Positions 17,090 to 24,558 of a stretch of DNA of 40,948 bases are shown piece by piece. The stretch comes from Planctomycetota bacterium. Lineage in GTDB: Bacteria; Planctomycetota; J058. The stretch lies in contig JAHBXY010000076.1 in assembly GCA_019636275.1 (NCBI GenBank), positions 1-40,948 on the forward strand, given 5' to 3'. The stretch's first letter is position 1. Every line of letters begins with the position of its first letter. Made by a program: the position numbers and the translations under genes. The notes beneath the pieces are model-generated. The model was not told the DNA's origin. It saw nothing but the letters and a program-made list of their open reading frames with translations, and did not search any database.

Positions 17090-17725
17090 ATGTCGATCAA
17101 GTTCGCCTGCAGCTGCGGCAAGGCCTACAAGGTCCCGGAGAAGTTCTCGGGCAAGCGCGTCAAGTGCAAGCAGTGCGGCGAGGCGATCCGCGTCCCCTCC
17201 GAGTCGGAGTCGAGCGTGGCCTCCACCCGCGCCGCCGCCGTCTCGAAGCGCTCGATGCTCACCTCGCAGCGGCTCGACCCCAAGAAGAGCGGGCGCACGT
17301 CGGCCCGGGCGCCCGCCGCGCCGGCGCCGAAGCGCGCCAGCTCCGGGACGGAGCGCTTCGAGCCGGTCGACCTGACCGAGGGCAACCAGCTCAAGCAGTA
17401 CGCCAAGAAGCGCACCGACGAGGAGTTCAAGCGCGGCGAGGGCCGCCTGACGCTCTTCGAGGCCACGGGCAAGCCGTCGAAGGCCTTCCGCCTGGGCAAG
17501 GACGACGCGACCCTCGGCCGCGGCGATGGCTGCGCGATCAAGCTCCCGCTGGCCAGCGTCTCCAAGGAGCACGCCAAGCTGGAGTACAAGCTCGGCACGT
17601 TCATCGTCACCGACCTGCAGAGCAGCAACGGCGTCGTCGTCAACGGCCGGGTCGTGCGCCGCGCGTCGCTCAAGGACGGCGACGTCCTGCAGCTGGGCGA
17701 GGCCGTCCTCCGCATCGATTGTTAA
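17090..17725 (+). CDS. Zinc-ribbon and FHA domain protein
   Basis: 211-residue cytosolic protein. The N-terminal zinc ribbon has Cys7, Cys9, Cys26 and Cys29 (FACSCGKAYKVP and KCKQCGEAIRVP), a form frequent in planctomycete signalling proteins. A basic Ser/Thr-rich linker covers about 40-95. The C-terminal FHA domain, about residues 125-211, shows LGRGDGCAIKL, SVSKEHAKL and SSNGVVVNG, the core residues that read phosphothreonine. It probably docks onto targets of Hanks-type kinases such as the one at the start of the window. Start ATG follows GAGGG. The stop codon is directly followed by repeat copy B. Confidence 0.9.
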   Translation: MSIKFACSCGKAYKVPEKFSGKRVKCKQCGEAIRVPSESESSVASTRAAAVSKRSMLTSQRLDPKKSGRTSARAPAAPAPKRASSGTERFEPVDLTEGNQLKQYAKKRTDEEFKRGEGRLTLFEATGKPSKAFRLGKDDATLGRGDGCAIKLPLASVSKEHAKLEYKLGTFIVTDLQSSNGVVVNGRVVRRASLKDGDVLQLGEAVLRIDC

Positions 17726-17895
17726 GACGGCTGCGGCCGCGGATGTCGGCCGCTGCGGCACCGTGTGTTCGACGGCTGCGGCCGCGGATGGCGGGCGCTG
17801 CGGCGCGCGCGCGGCTCGTAGGATCCGGCGATCGATACGATCCGCGCGCGCGCCGCATCGCCTTGCCCTCCGCGGCCTCGCCTCTCGTGCGGCTC
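17726..17895. repeat. Dispersed hairpin repeat, copy B
   Basis: Begins GACGGCTGCGGCCGCGGATG immediately after the TAA at 17723-17725; that end unit is present twice (17726 and 17771). A perfect 16-bp inverted repeat (17799-17814 with 17842-17857) encloses a centre with GGATCC and GATCGATAC. The right flank complements the GAGGCGAGG flank of copies A and C. Orientation is opposite to A and C, matching the opposite strand of the gene it follows. Confidence 0.8.
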
Positions 17896-18217
17896 CGAAC
17901 GCCCGTGGCGTCGCTCGGCCCGTTGGCTGACGCCGGAGCTCGGCGCTGGAAGCCACGAAAGCCATGGAGGAGAGCCTTGGGGTCGCCCTCTGGAACTCTC
18001 CTCCGTGTCCTCCGTGGTTGATCTCGATGTGGGGTCGCGCGCGTCGACCCAGGCGTTGGGCGAAGCGGCGGGCGAGGTGCCGGGGAGCCGTCAGGGCTTT
18101 GACGGTCCTTCAAGAACCATACGACGCATGGGCGGCGTAAGTCCTTTTCATGCGTCCGTGGCCCCGGGCATCCGAGTTGCTTTGATCGTGAACGGCACCT
18201 TCTGGGGGACCCCACGA
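17896..18217. other. Gene-free stretch before the TPR-like gene
   Basis: No gene recognised. 17996-18022 carries CTCCTCCGTGTCCTCCGTGG, resembling the CTCTGCTCC repeats elsewhere in the window. No clear promoter hexamers are seen. Confidence 0.5.
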
Positions 18218-18538
18218 ATGGCACGAAACGCCCAGCAGTACCTCGCGGTCGGCGATCGGCTCCTCCGTCGCGGCAAGCTGAAGCACGCGGCCACCTGCTA
18301 TGTCCGGGGGGCCGACGCCTTCCTGGGCGAGACGTTCCTCGATGTGGCTCGCGCCTGCGTGGCCAGCGACCCGCTGCGGGCGCTCGAGGCCCTGGCCCGC
18401 GCCGAGCGCCTGGTCGGGGCGACCGACGACGGCCGCTGGCTGACCGCGCAGGCGTACCTGGGCCTGGGGCAGGAGCAGATCGCGGCCAACTTCCTCCGCG
18501 CGCGGGGGGCCGTTGAGCCCGCGGCCGTCCGGGCCTAA
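18218..18538 (+). CDS. Small TPR-like helical protein
   Basis: 106 residues from the ATG at 18218 (MARNAQQYLAVGDRLL). Alternating helices such as LAVGDRLLRRGKLKHAATCYVRGADAF and ALEALARAERLVG fit a short tetratricopeptide-like repeat solenoid, usually a protein-binding module. A GTG at 18188 is an alternative start. The stop codon was TAG before an IS630-type element inserted at its TA; the element supplies an A, so the stop is now TAA and the protein is unchanged. Without the insertion the next gene (19848) would start 9 nt downstream, so the two were probably an operon. Confidence 0.6.
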   Translation: MARNAQQYLAVGDRLLRRGKLKHAATCYVRGADAFLGETFLDVARACVASDPLRALEALARAERLVGATDDGRWLTAQAYLGLGQEQIAANFLRARGAVEPAAVRA

Positions 18539-18569
18539 ATGGGCGACCACGATTCCGCGATGGTGCCCG

Positions 18570-19667
18570 CTATGCCGCGACGAAGCGCCGGTGGCGCCGG
18601 GCCGCGTGGGCGCGCCGCATGTTCTTGGCGACCTGACGCGCACGGCCCTCGGCCGTCCTCTGGCCGACAGGCAGTCGGAGCCAGCGGGTGACCGCCGCCA
18701 TGAGCGCCTCGATCGTCTTGTGGCGGTGGTTGCGGGTGACGTTGGCGTGCAGGGTGCCCCAAAGGCGCTCGATCTTGTTCGCGTCGGGGCAGTAGGGCGG
18801 CAAGAAGTGGAGGACGATCCTGCCGCTGAGCTTGGCCAGCGCGGCCTGGGTCTTCTTCGACGAGTGGATCACGTAGTTGTCCAGCACGACGTGGATACGC
18901 TTGGCCGCGGGGTAGGCCCTTTCGAGGCGCCAAAGCAGCGCGATGAAGAGCTCGCTGTTCTTGCGGTCAGACGCGACCCAGACGAGCTTGCGGGTCCTCG
19001 CGTCCATGGCTCCCGCGACGTAGCGCTTGGCGTTCTTTCCCGGCGTCATGACGAGAGGTTGACGACCACGAAGGCTCCAGTCGCGCCCGATCTTCGGGTT
19101 CAGGTGGATGTCGACCTCGTCGGAGAATGCCGCGACGTCGTGTTTGGGCAGTCTGCGGAGCAGCGCGGCGATCTCACGAAGTCGCTTGTTCCTGCGCCTC
19201 TTGCTCCAGGGGCACGCGACGACGGGCTTGGCCACTTTCCAGCGAGCACCGACGCGTTCGAGCGCCCGCGCGACGGTGGAGACGCTCACCTCGGCGATCC
19301 CAGCCTCCCGAAGGGTTAGCGCGAGGAGCTCGCGGGTCCACGTTGGGCGTTCCCAGCCGTACTCGCCGGGGGCATGGGCGAGGAGTTCGAGGAGCGCAGC
19401 GAGCAGGTCGTCGTCGATCTTCGGGGCGCCGTTGTCGGCACGCTTGTCGGAGAGGCCGTGTATACCCTCTCGTAGGTAACGGCGAGCCGCGTTTGCGGCC
19501 GTGGACGGCGCGCACTCAAGTGCCCTCGCGACTTGATTGCAGCCCAGCCCGCGGGCGTAAGCGAGGACCGCCTGGCACCGGACGCGGTAGTGCGGGTCCG
19601 TGCTCTTTCGCATCGCCTTCAGCAGCTGGCGTCGTTCGTGACGCCGCAGCTCGATAACAAGCTTCAT
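18570..19667 (-). CDS. IS630 family DDE transposase
   Basis: 365 residues; cuts and joins the element's ends at TA sites. N-terminal helix-turn-helix (GLGCNQVARALECAPSTAA) and a second helix-turn-helix-like part up to about residue 140, then the DDE nuclease: first Asp in AFSDEVDIHL near 182, second in VVLDNYVIHS near 262, Glu in DANKIERLWG near 298. The basic C-terminus is typical. ATG at 19667 is chosen because GGGAG lies 6-10 nt upstream and the protein then begins directly with the DNA-binding domain. No frameshift or early stop is seen. Confidence 0.93.
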   Translation of the reverse strand: MKLVIELRRHERRQLLKAMRKSTDPHYRVRCQAVLAYARGLGCNQVARALECAPSTAANAARRYLREGIHGLSDKRADNGAPKIDDDLLAALLELLAHAPGEYGWERPTWTRELLALTLREAGIAEVSVSTVARALERVGARWKVAKPVVACPWSKRRRNKRLREIAALLRRLPKHDVAAFSDEVDIHLNPKIGRDWSLRGRQPLVMTPGKNAKRYVAGAMDARTRKLVWVASDRKNSELFIALLWRLERAYPAAKRIHVVLDNYVIHSSKKTQAALAKLSGRIVLHFLPPYCPDANKIERLWGTLHANVTRNHRHKTIEALMAAVTRWLRLPVGQRTAEGRARQVAKNMRRAHAARRHRRFVAA

Positions 19668-19672
19668 CGGGT

Positions 19673-19716
19673 GCTCCCGACGATCGTGGCCGCCAAGCTC
19701 AGCGATCGTCGGGAGC
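19673..19716 (-). promoter_or_regulatory. Hairpin covering the transposase ribosome site
   Basis: Perfect 14-bp inverted repeat (19673-19686 with 19703-19716) with a 16-nt loop in the transposase leader. The GGGAG ribosome site is inside the 3' arm, so the folded mRNA would hide it. In other IS elements such structures limit translation from read-through transcripts; that role here is inferred. Confidence 0.5.
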
Positions 19717-19847
19717 CTCTTTATCCGGAGACTCCGACAACTGGGGATTCCCGGCCACACCACGTCCACGCGGGCGCATAAGGGCCGTCGGCGCGCGGGT
19801 TAGCCCACGACCATCGAGGATCGTGGTCGGTGATTTAGACTCTCGGC

Positions 19848-20114
19848 ATGACGCTCTCGTCCATGCAGCCGTCCAAGTGGCTGTTCCAGGCCTCGCCGCC
19901 CGACCTGGCCGAGGCCCGCGAGCGCTGGACGTTCGGCCTCTACGAGATCCTCGACCACCGCGAGGGGCCGTTCGACCCGCGCGTCCTGCACACGGTCTAC
20001 CGCGGCGTGATCGAGCTCTCGGAGGCCGAGCTGCCGTCGGAGTCGGACCCGCTCTTCGCGCCGCGGCTCGAGGAGGCGATCGTGCAGAAGTACAAGAGCT
20101 ACCTGCGCGGCTGA
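19848..20114 (+). CDS. Small protein of unknown function
   Basis: 88 residues, acidic and helical, with aromatic-rich WLFQASPPDLAEARERWTF and a C-terminal LEEAIVQKYKSYLRG. I do not recognise the family. It sits directly right of the IS630 insertion, which removed most of its upstream region; TAGACT at 19836-19841, partly restored from the target site, could still serve as a -10 box. The ribosome site is weak. Confidence 0.5.
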   Translation: MTLSSMQPSKWLFQASPPDLAEARERWTFGLYEILDHREGPFDPRVLHTVYRGVIELSEAELPSESDPLFAPRLEEAIVQKYKSYLRG

Positions 20115-20148
20115 TCGCTCGAGGTCAGGAGAGGAGCTGAGGGCGAGA

Positions 20149-20180
20149 CGCCCTCTGCTCCCTCTGCTCCTCTGTTGTGA
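20149..20180 (+). repeat. CTCTGCTCC intergenic repeat, copy 3
   Basis: Same 32-base unit as at 10742 and 11168, here between the stop codons of two convergent genes (20114 and 20192). Confidence 0.75.
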
Positions 20181-20191
20181 GCTCCCTCCCC

Positions 20192-20923
20192 TCACTCCCA
20201 GCGCGCGCCGCGCGTCGACGCGTGCACGAACCGCGTCTCGGCGTGGCCCAGGTCGCGCAGGTGCGCGCCGTCGAGGTTGATCCCCTCGGCGTTGCAGGCG
20301 ACGAGCGTCGCGCCGGCCAGCACGCCCTGGTGGGCGTTGACCCCGCGCAGGTCGCACGAGACGAGCACCGCGCCCGACAGGTCGCCCTCGCCGAGGTTGG
20401 CCTCCTTGAGGTCGCAGTCGATCAGCGTCGCGCCCTGCAGCCGCGCGCGCCCGAGCGAGGCGGCCTTGAGGTTCGGGTCGCGGAAGCGGCAGTGGACCAG
20501 GCGCGCGCCGCGCAGGTCGGCGCGGTAGAGGTCGGTGGCCACGAAGGTCACGTCGGTGAGCACCGCCCCGCCCAGGCGCGCGTTGACCAGGCTGCAGCCG
20601 TCGAGGCGGCCGCCGGCGATCACGGCGCCCGTGAGGTCGGCCTCGATCAGGTCGGTGCCGTGCAGGTGGCAGCCCTCGAGCAGGGCCCCCGGGAGCGCCG
20701 CCTTGCGCAGGTTCACCCCCTGCAGCAGCGCCTCCTCCCAGCGGCTGTCGTCGAGCGCCGCCCCGGCCAGCGTGGCGTTGCGCAGGGTGCAGCGCGCGAC
20801 GACGAGGCCCTTGAGCTGCGTGCCGGCCAGGTCCACGCGCAGGAGGACGTCCTCCTCCAGGCGCAGCCGCGCCTGCAGGACGTGGAGCACCTCCTCGCGC
20901 GAGTACTGGTTGTATTCGGCCAC
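20192..20923 (-). CDS. Pentapeptide-repeat protein
   Basis: 243 residues from a GTG at 20923. After a 30-residue helical N-terminus the protein is almost entirely A(D/N)LXX-type pentapeptides, such as LIEADLTGAVIAGGRL, LYRADLRGARL and LKEANLGEGDL, forming a right-handed quadrilateral beta-helix of about nine coils. Such proteins act as protein-binding scaffolds or DNA mimics. Its GTG overlaps the TAG stop of the DUF2997 gene (TAGTG), so it is the last gene of the Ycf46 operon and translationally coupled. Its target is unknown. Confidence 0.92.
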   Translation of the reverse strand: MAEYNQYSREEVLHVLQARLRLEEDVLLRVDLAGTQLKGLVVARCTLRNATLAGAALDDSRWEEALLQGVNLRKAALPGALLEGCHLHGTDLIEADLTGAVIAGGRLDGCSLVNARLGGAVLTDVTFVATDLYRADLRGARLVHCRFRDPNLKAASLGRARLQGATLIDCDLKEANLGEGDLSGAVLVSCDLRGVNAHQGVLAGATLVACNAEGINLDGAHLRDLGHAETRFVHASTRGARWE

Positions 20924-21129
20924 TAGCCCCCCTGCTGGTCCACGCGCTCGGTCGTGCCCTGCTTCTCCTGGTAGTACTCGTTGGTCCGCTGCCGGTCGAC
21001 GACGACGCCCAGGGCCTCCTCGATGTCCTTGGTCAGGGCCAGGCAGTCGGGGCCGGCCACGCCGACGACCTTGATCGTCACGTTGCCGTCGTCGTCGATC
21101 GAGATCTCGAGCTCCTGCTTGTCGACCAT
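20923..21129 (-). CDS. DUF2997 family small protein
   Basis: 68 residues. The N-terminal beta strands ELEISIDDDGNVTIKVVG followed by GPDCLALTKDIEEALG are the DUF2997 pattern known from cyanobacteria, where it is found with DUF1257 and Ycf46-like genes. Function unknown; the small alpha/beta fold could be a partner or substrate of the AAA+ ATPase. Ribosome site GGAGAGG precedes the ATG. 25 nt separate it from the DUF1257 stop. Confidence 0.85.
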   Translation of the reverse strand: MVDKQELEISIDDDGNVTIKVVGVAGPDCLALTKDIEEALGVVVDRQRTNEYYQEKQGTTERVDQQGG

Positions 21130-21154
21130 CGCGCCTCTCCTCGCCGACCGGCCG

Positions 21155-21544
21155 CTACGCGAAGCGGCGCACCTTCACGGTGACCACCTGCTGCTCGCTC
21201 GTCTGCTCCTCGACCACCGAGTAGCCGCGCTTCTTCACCTCGTCCATGACCTTGTGGTAGGCGTAGCGCTTGTTGACGTTCTTCAGGAACTCGTCCTTCT
21301 CCACGCCGGCCCGGACCTGCAGCATGTCCCAGTCGCCGATGAACGAGTAGCCGCTCTGCGTCTTCACCACGCCGATGTCGTACGTCGACTTGGTGTCGAT
21401 CACGGCGATCGCGTCGGTCAGCTCGCCCTGGTAGCCGCGGACCTTCGTCTCGCCTTCCTTGAACGTGAACCCCAGCTCCGCGATGACCTTCTGCAGGGTC
21501 ACGAAGCACTGGACCTTCGTCTCGACGGTCGTGAAGTGCGACAT
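21155..21544 (-). CDS. DUF1257 (Ycf35-like) protein
   Basis: 129 residues beginning MSHFTTVETKVQ, the hallmark start of the DUF1257/Ycf35 family. The family is small, alpha/beta and conserved in cyanobacteria and red-algal plastids, function undefined. GYSFIGDWDMLQ and the C-terminal VVEEQTSEQQVVTVKVRR fit. It begins 10 nt after the AAA+ gene, with GAGGT upstream, so it is clearly in the same operon. Confidence 0.85.
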   Translation of the reverse strand: MSHFTTVETKVQCFVTLQKVIAELGFTFKEGETKVRGYQGELTDAIAVIDTKSTYDIGVVKTQSGYSFIGDWDMLQVRAGVEKDEFLKNVNKRYAYHKVMDEVKKRGYSVVEEQTSEQQVVTVKVRRFA

Positions 21545-21554
21545 GGCGGCGACC

Positions 21555-23156
21555 TCAGATCTCGATCTTGCGGATGGGCTCGCGCTCCTCGAGCTGGACC
21601 TCCGACGAGGCCAGCCGGGCGCGGCTCTTGGCCCAGTCGCGCATGCTGGCGATGTCCTCCTGCATGGTGCGCGACAGCGGCACCGTCTCCTCGCAGGAGT
21701 GGAGCAGGTACTCGTCGTTGATCTCGTCGTCCTTGTCGAACGCGTCGTAGAGGGCCGAGATCACCACCTGCTCGAGCTCCGAGCCGGAGAAGCCCTCGGT
21801 GGCGTCGACGAGCGCCTTGACGTCGAAGCGCTCGACGTCGCGGCCGCGGCGCTTGATGTGGATCTCGATGATCTCCTTGCGCTCCGAGGCCGACGGCAGG
21901 TCGACGAAGAAGATCTCGTCGAAGCGGCCCTTGCGCAGGAGCTCGGGCGGGAGCTGCTTGACGTTGTTGGCCGTGCCGATGACGAACACGGGCGAGCGCT
22001 TCTCCTGCAGCCACGTGATGAACGTGCCGAAGACGCGCGCCGTCGTGCCGCCGTCGGACGCGCCCGAGCTCTGGGTGCCGGCGAGGCCCTTCTCCAGCTC
22101 GTCCAGCCAGAGGATGCACGGGGCGACCGACTCGGCCGTCTTGATCGCCTTGCGCATGCCCTCCTCGGACGAGCCGACGAGCGAGCCGAAGACCTTGCCC
22201 ACGTCGAGGCGGATCAGCGGCAGCTTCCACAGCTCGGCCACGGCCTTGGCCATGAGCGACTTGCCGCAGCCCGGGATCCCGAGCATGAGGATCCCGCGCG
22301 GCTCCGGCAGGCCGAACGCGCGCGCCTCCTTGGTGAAGGCCTTGGAGCGCTTGCGCAGCCAGGCCTTCATGAGCTCGAGGCCGCCGACGCCGCCGAAGGA
22401 CGCGTCGGGGTGCAGGAACTCGAGCGTCCCGCTCTTGCGGATGATCTGCTCCTTCTCGGAGTGGATGATGTCGATGTCGTAGCGGTGCGCCTGCACGAGC
22501 GACTTGGCGAGGACGTTCTGGATCTCGACCAGCGTCAGGCCCAGCGCCGCCTCGGCGATCTTGAGCTGCGCCGCCTCGTCCGCCTCGAACTCGCGCTTCC
22601 AGGCGAAGGCCTTCGACTCGGGGCCGACGGCGCGCAGGACGTCGGTCATCGCCTTCTGGATGTCCGGGATCCCCGGCAGGTCGAAGTCGACGACGGCGAA
22701 CTCCTTCTCGATCTCCGGCGGGATCTTCTGGATCGGCGAGAGGAGGATGCAGTTCTTGTAGGAGGTGCGGAACTCGCGGGCGAGGTCGCGCAGGCGGCGC
22801 TTGATGTCCGGGACGTGGATGTAGTCGTGGAAGTCCCGCAGGACGTAGATCGCGCTCTCCTTGCTCTCGATCATGTGGTTCAGCGCGGCCAGCGGGTCGC
22901 GGATGTCCGACCCGCCCTGCTGCGAGAACCCCTGCGTCGACGACCAGAAGGCGACCTTCCGCTGGCGCTGGTTGGCCAGGCGGATGACCACGCGCTCGAC
23001 GCGCTCCTCCTCGGACGAGGTGACGTAGATGAGCGGGTAGCGCGCCTTGAGCAGGAAGTCGATCTCCTTCTCGCTCTCGATCTTGCGGTTGGCGTCGTCG
23101 AACACCGGCGCGTGCGGCTGCTCCGCGACGGGGGCGGTGGTGGCGTCGTTGGTCAT
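21555..23156 (-). CDS. Ycf46-like AAA+ ATPase
   Basis: 533 residues, cytosolic. The N-terminal half (about 25-250) is the Ycf46-type region (EKEIDFLLKARYPLIYVTSSEEERV, YVLRDFHDYI). The AAA+ module follows: Walker A GIPGCGKS at 293-300, Walker B ILWLDELEKG near 347-356, sensor 1 VIGTANN, and second-region-of-homology RKGRFDEIFF near 406-415. Family members are presumed remodelling ATPases; the Synechocystis homologue has been linked to CO2 use. ATG at 23156 follows GAGGGA. It might serve the nearby tail-like particle, but the neighbouring DUF1257/DUF2997 genes argue for a separate job. Confidence 0.9.
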   Translation of the reverse strand: MTNDATTAPVAEQPHAPVFDDANRKIESEKEIDFLLKARYPLIYVTSSEEERVERVVIRLANQRQRKVAFWSSTQGFSQQGGSDIRDPLAALNHMIESKESAIYVLRDFHDYIHVPDIKRRLRDLAREFRTSYKNCILLSPIQKIPPEIEKEFAVVDFDLPGIPDIQKAMTDVLRAVGPESKAFAWKREFEADEAAQLKIAEAALGLTLVEIQNVLAKSLVQAHRYDIDIIHSEKEQIIRKSGTLEFLHPDASFGGVGGLELMKAWLRKRSKAFTKEARAFGLPEPRGILMLGIPGCGKSLMAKAVAELWKLPLIRLDVGKVFGSLVGSSEEGMRKAIKTAESVAPCILWLDELEKGLAGTQSSGASDGGTTARVFGTFITWLQEKRSPVFVIGTANNVKQLPPELLRKGRFDEIFFVDLPSASERKEIIEIHIKRRGRDVERFDVKALVDATEGFSGSELEQVVISALYDAFDKDDEINDEYLLHSCEETVPLSRTMQEDIASMRDWAKSRARLASSEVQLEEREPIRKIEI

Positions 23157-23188
23157 CTTCGTCCCTCGCGGGGTGGGTGGGCGGTGTC

Positions 23189-24002
23189 TCAGTCCAGCTC
23201 GAGGCGCTTGAAGCGCTCGATCGCGCTCTGGTCGACGTCGTCGCCGCTCTCGGCGGCGGGGCGCGGCTCCTCGCGCCGCGCGGCGGGCGCCGGTGCGGCG
23301 GGCGCCGTCGGCGCGCCTGGGGCGAGCGCCCGGCTGCGTGGCGGGCCGGCCGGGCGAGGCCGGTCGCGGGCCGCGGGGCGGCGCGTCCGGCTCGAAGGAT
23401 GGCGCTGCGCCGCGGGCCGGACGCGGGTGCGGCCGGCGCGGCGCCGACGCCAGCGCCCGGCGCGACACCTGAGCGCCCGGAGCGGCGCCGGGCGCTGCGC
23501 GCGGCGGTGCCGGCGTGGCGCCGGGGGCGCGCGGGGGCGGCGCCGGCTCGGCGGCCGCCGGGACGATCGACGCCGGAGCGGCCGCGCCGGGCGCCTGGCG
23601 CACGGGGACGAACTCGATCGTCACGCGCTCGCCGAAGGTGACCTTCTGGTTGTCGACGATCAGCACGGCGCGGCCGTCCTGCACCGCGAAGCCGTCGAGC
23701 TGCGGCAGGCTGGCCCGCCGCTTCAGCCCCTCGATCAGCCGCGCGAAGCGCCGCGCCGGCGTGGCCTCGGGGTCGTTGATCGCGGCCTCGCGCTGCGGGT
23801 CGGCCACGTCGGGCAGATCGTTCGACTCGAGCCGCTCGGGCAGCGGCACGTCGAACGGGATCGTCTGGTCGATGACGTAGGCCTTCGTCAGGTGGCAGAC
23901 GAGGTCGAGCAGCTCCTCGCGCGACAGGTGCTCGTGCGCGCGGCGGAGCTGCTCCAGGGCGCCGCGGGCGTAGGTCAGGCGGTCGGGCCGGGTCTCGGGC
24001 AC
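23189..24002 (-). CDS. Unknown protein leading the Ycf46 operon; apparent frameshift in Ala/Pro linker
   Basis: Starts at a GTG (24002) behind AGGAGAG. The first 130 residues form a compact domain (RLTYARGALEQLRRAHEHLS, DGFAVQDGRAVLIVDNQKV, VTIEFVPVRQ), then a long Ala/Pro/Arg linker. The frame that starts the gene has no stop before the AAA+ gene and merges into it. Another frame ends APAARREEPRPAAESGDDVDQSAIERFKRLELD at 23189 (given here only as context of the motif), an acidic-then-basic helix typical of a real C-terminus. A one-base indel near 23300-23345 would join the two. Family not recognised. Confidence 0.55.
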
Positions 24003-24121
24003 GCTCTCTCCTGCGGCGCCGGCACCCGGCGCGTGGGGTCCAAAGTATACAACCGCCCCGGGGGGCCGCGCCCGCCCGGCGCCCCGCCTGGCACCCGCTG
24101 GGTGCCTGGGCTCGAACCCAC

Positions 24122-24238
24122 GACTCTCCGGTCGGAGCCCGAGACTCTCCGGTCGGAGCCCGTGACTCTCCGGTCGAAGCCCGTGACTCTCCGGTCGGAG
24201 CCCGTGACTCTCCGGTCGGACCCCGTGATTCTCCGGTC
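24122..24238 (+). repeat. 21-bp tandem repeat, about 5.6 units
   Basis: Units start at 24122, 24143, 24164, 24185, 24206 and 24227 and read GACTCTCCGGTCGGAGCCCG plus T or A, with one or two changes per unit. Each unit contains CTCCGGTCGGAG, a small palindrome. There are no spacers, so it is not a CRISPR array. Confidence 0.9.
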
Positions 24239-24282
24239 CGTCGGCAGGGTCACACCAAGGGGCTTTCGCCCCTCGCCCTCCT

Positions 24283-24313
24283 CCGCCCGTCGTGCGAAGC
24301 ACGACACGGGCGG
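24283..24313 (-). terminator. Strong GC hairpin downstream of the minus-strand gene at 24556
   Basis: CCGCCCGTCGTGC pairs with GCACGACACGGGCGG across a GAA loop, with a 2-nt bulge. A second 6-bp hairpin with a TTTC loop lies at 24258-24273. No T run follows, so a terminator role is tentative. Confidence 0.4.
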
Positions 24314-24362
24314 CCCTGACGCGCAGGCCGAGGCCGCGTCGATCGCCGACACGCTCATGCCC

Positions 24363-24558
24363 GGGTGGAATGCAACCGCAAGCGAGGCGAGGCCGCGGAG
24401 GCCGAGGCGAGGGGGGAGCGCGCGCGGGTCGTATCGATCTCCGGATCCTACGACCCGCGCGCGCCCCCCCTCGCCCGGCATCCGCGGCCGCAGCCGTCGA
24501 TCACCCAGAGAGCGCGCGCCCCCCCTCGCCCGGCATCCGCGGCCGCAGCCGTCGATCA
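24363..24558. repeat. Dispersed hairpin repeat, copy C with duplicated end
   Basis: Perfect 16-bp inverted repeat (24418-24433 with 24449-24464) around a 15-nt centre TCGATCTCCGGATCC. The right end unit (complement GATCGACGGCTGCGGCCGCG then GATGCCGGGCGA) occurs twice in tandem, about 50 bp apart. The outer end supplies the TGA stop codon of the minus-strand gene ending at 24556. Confidence 0.82.

Larger units (their letters stand above)
18536..19837 (-). mobile_element. Intact IS630-type insertion sequence, TA target duplicated
   Basis: About 1.3 kb, flanked by TA at 18536-18537 and 19836-19837. Imperfect terminal inverted repeats of about 27 bp start just inside: left AATGGGCGACCACGATTCCG and right (complement) AATCACCGACCACGATCCTC, both then reaching GATGGT. 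TA target use and a DDE transposase are typical of IS630. The transposase is complete, so the copy may be active. It lies between a TPR-like gene and a small unknown gene on the other strand. Confidence 0.92.
24003..24555. other. Gene-free stretch with tandem repeats, hairpins and repeat copy C
   Basis: Holds the 21-bp tandem array (24122-24238), two hairpins (24258-24273 and 24283-24313) and repeat copy C. A T-loop-like string near 24110 is discussed under rejected items. No start codon with a ribosome site opens a sensible gene. Confidence 0.7.

Noticed and set aside
21555..23156. Assigning the AAA+ ATPase as the Afp15-type ATPase of the contractile particle
   Set aside because: Its N-half and its DUF1257/DUF2997 neighbours are Ycf46-type, it is on the opposite strand, and unrelated genes lie between. 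Not excluded, but unsupported.
24085..24140. tRNA-like string (complement contains GGGTTCGAGCCC) at the edge of the 21-bp array
   Set aside because: The T-stem pairs poorly, and no anticodon arm, D arm or acceptor stem can be drawn. The palindrome alone explains the likeness.
24122..24238. CRISPR array
   Set aside because: Units are directly adjacent with no spacers, and no cas gene is near.
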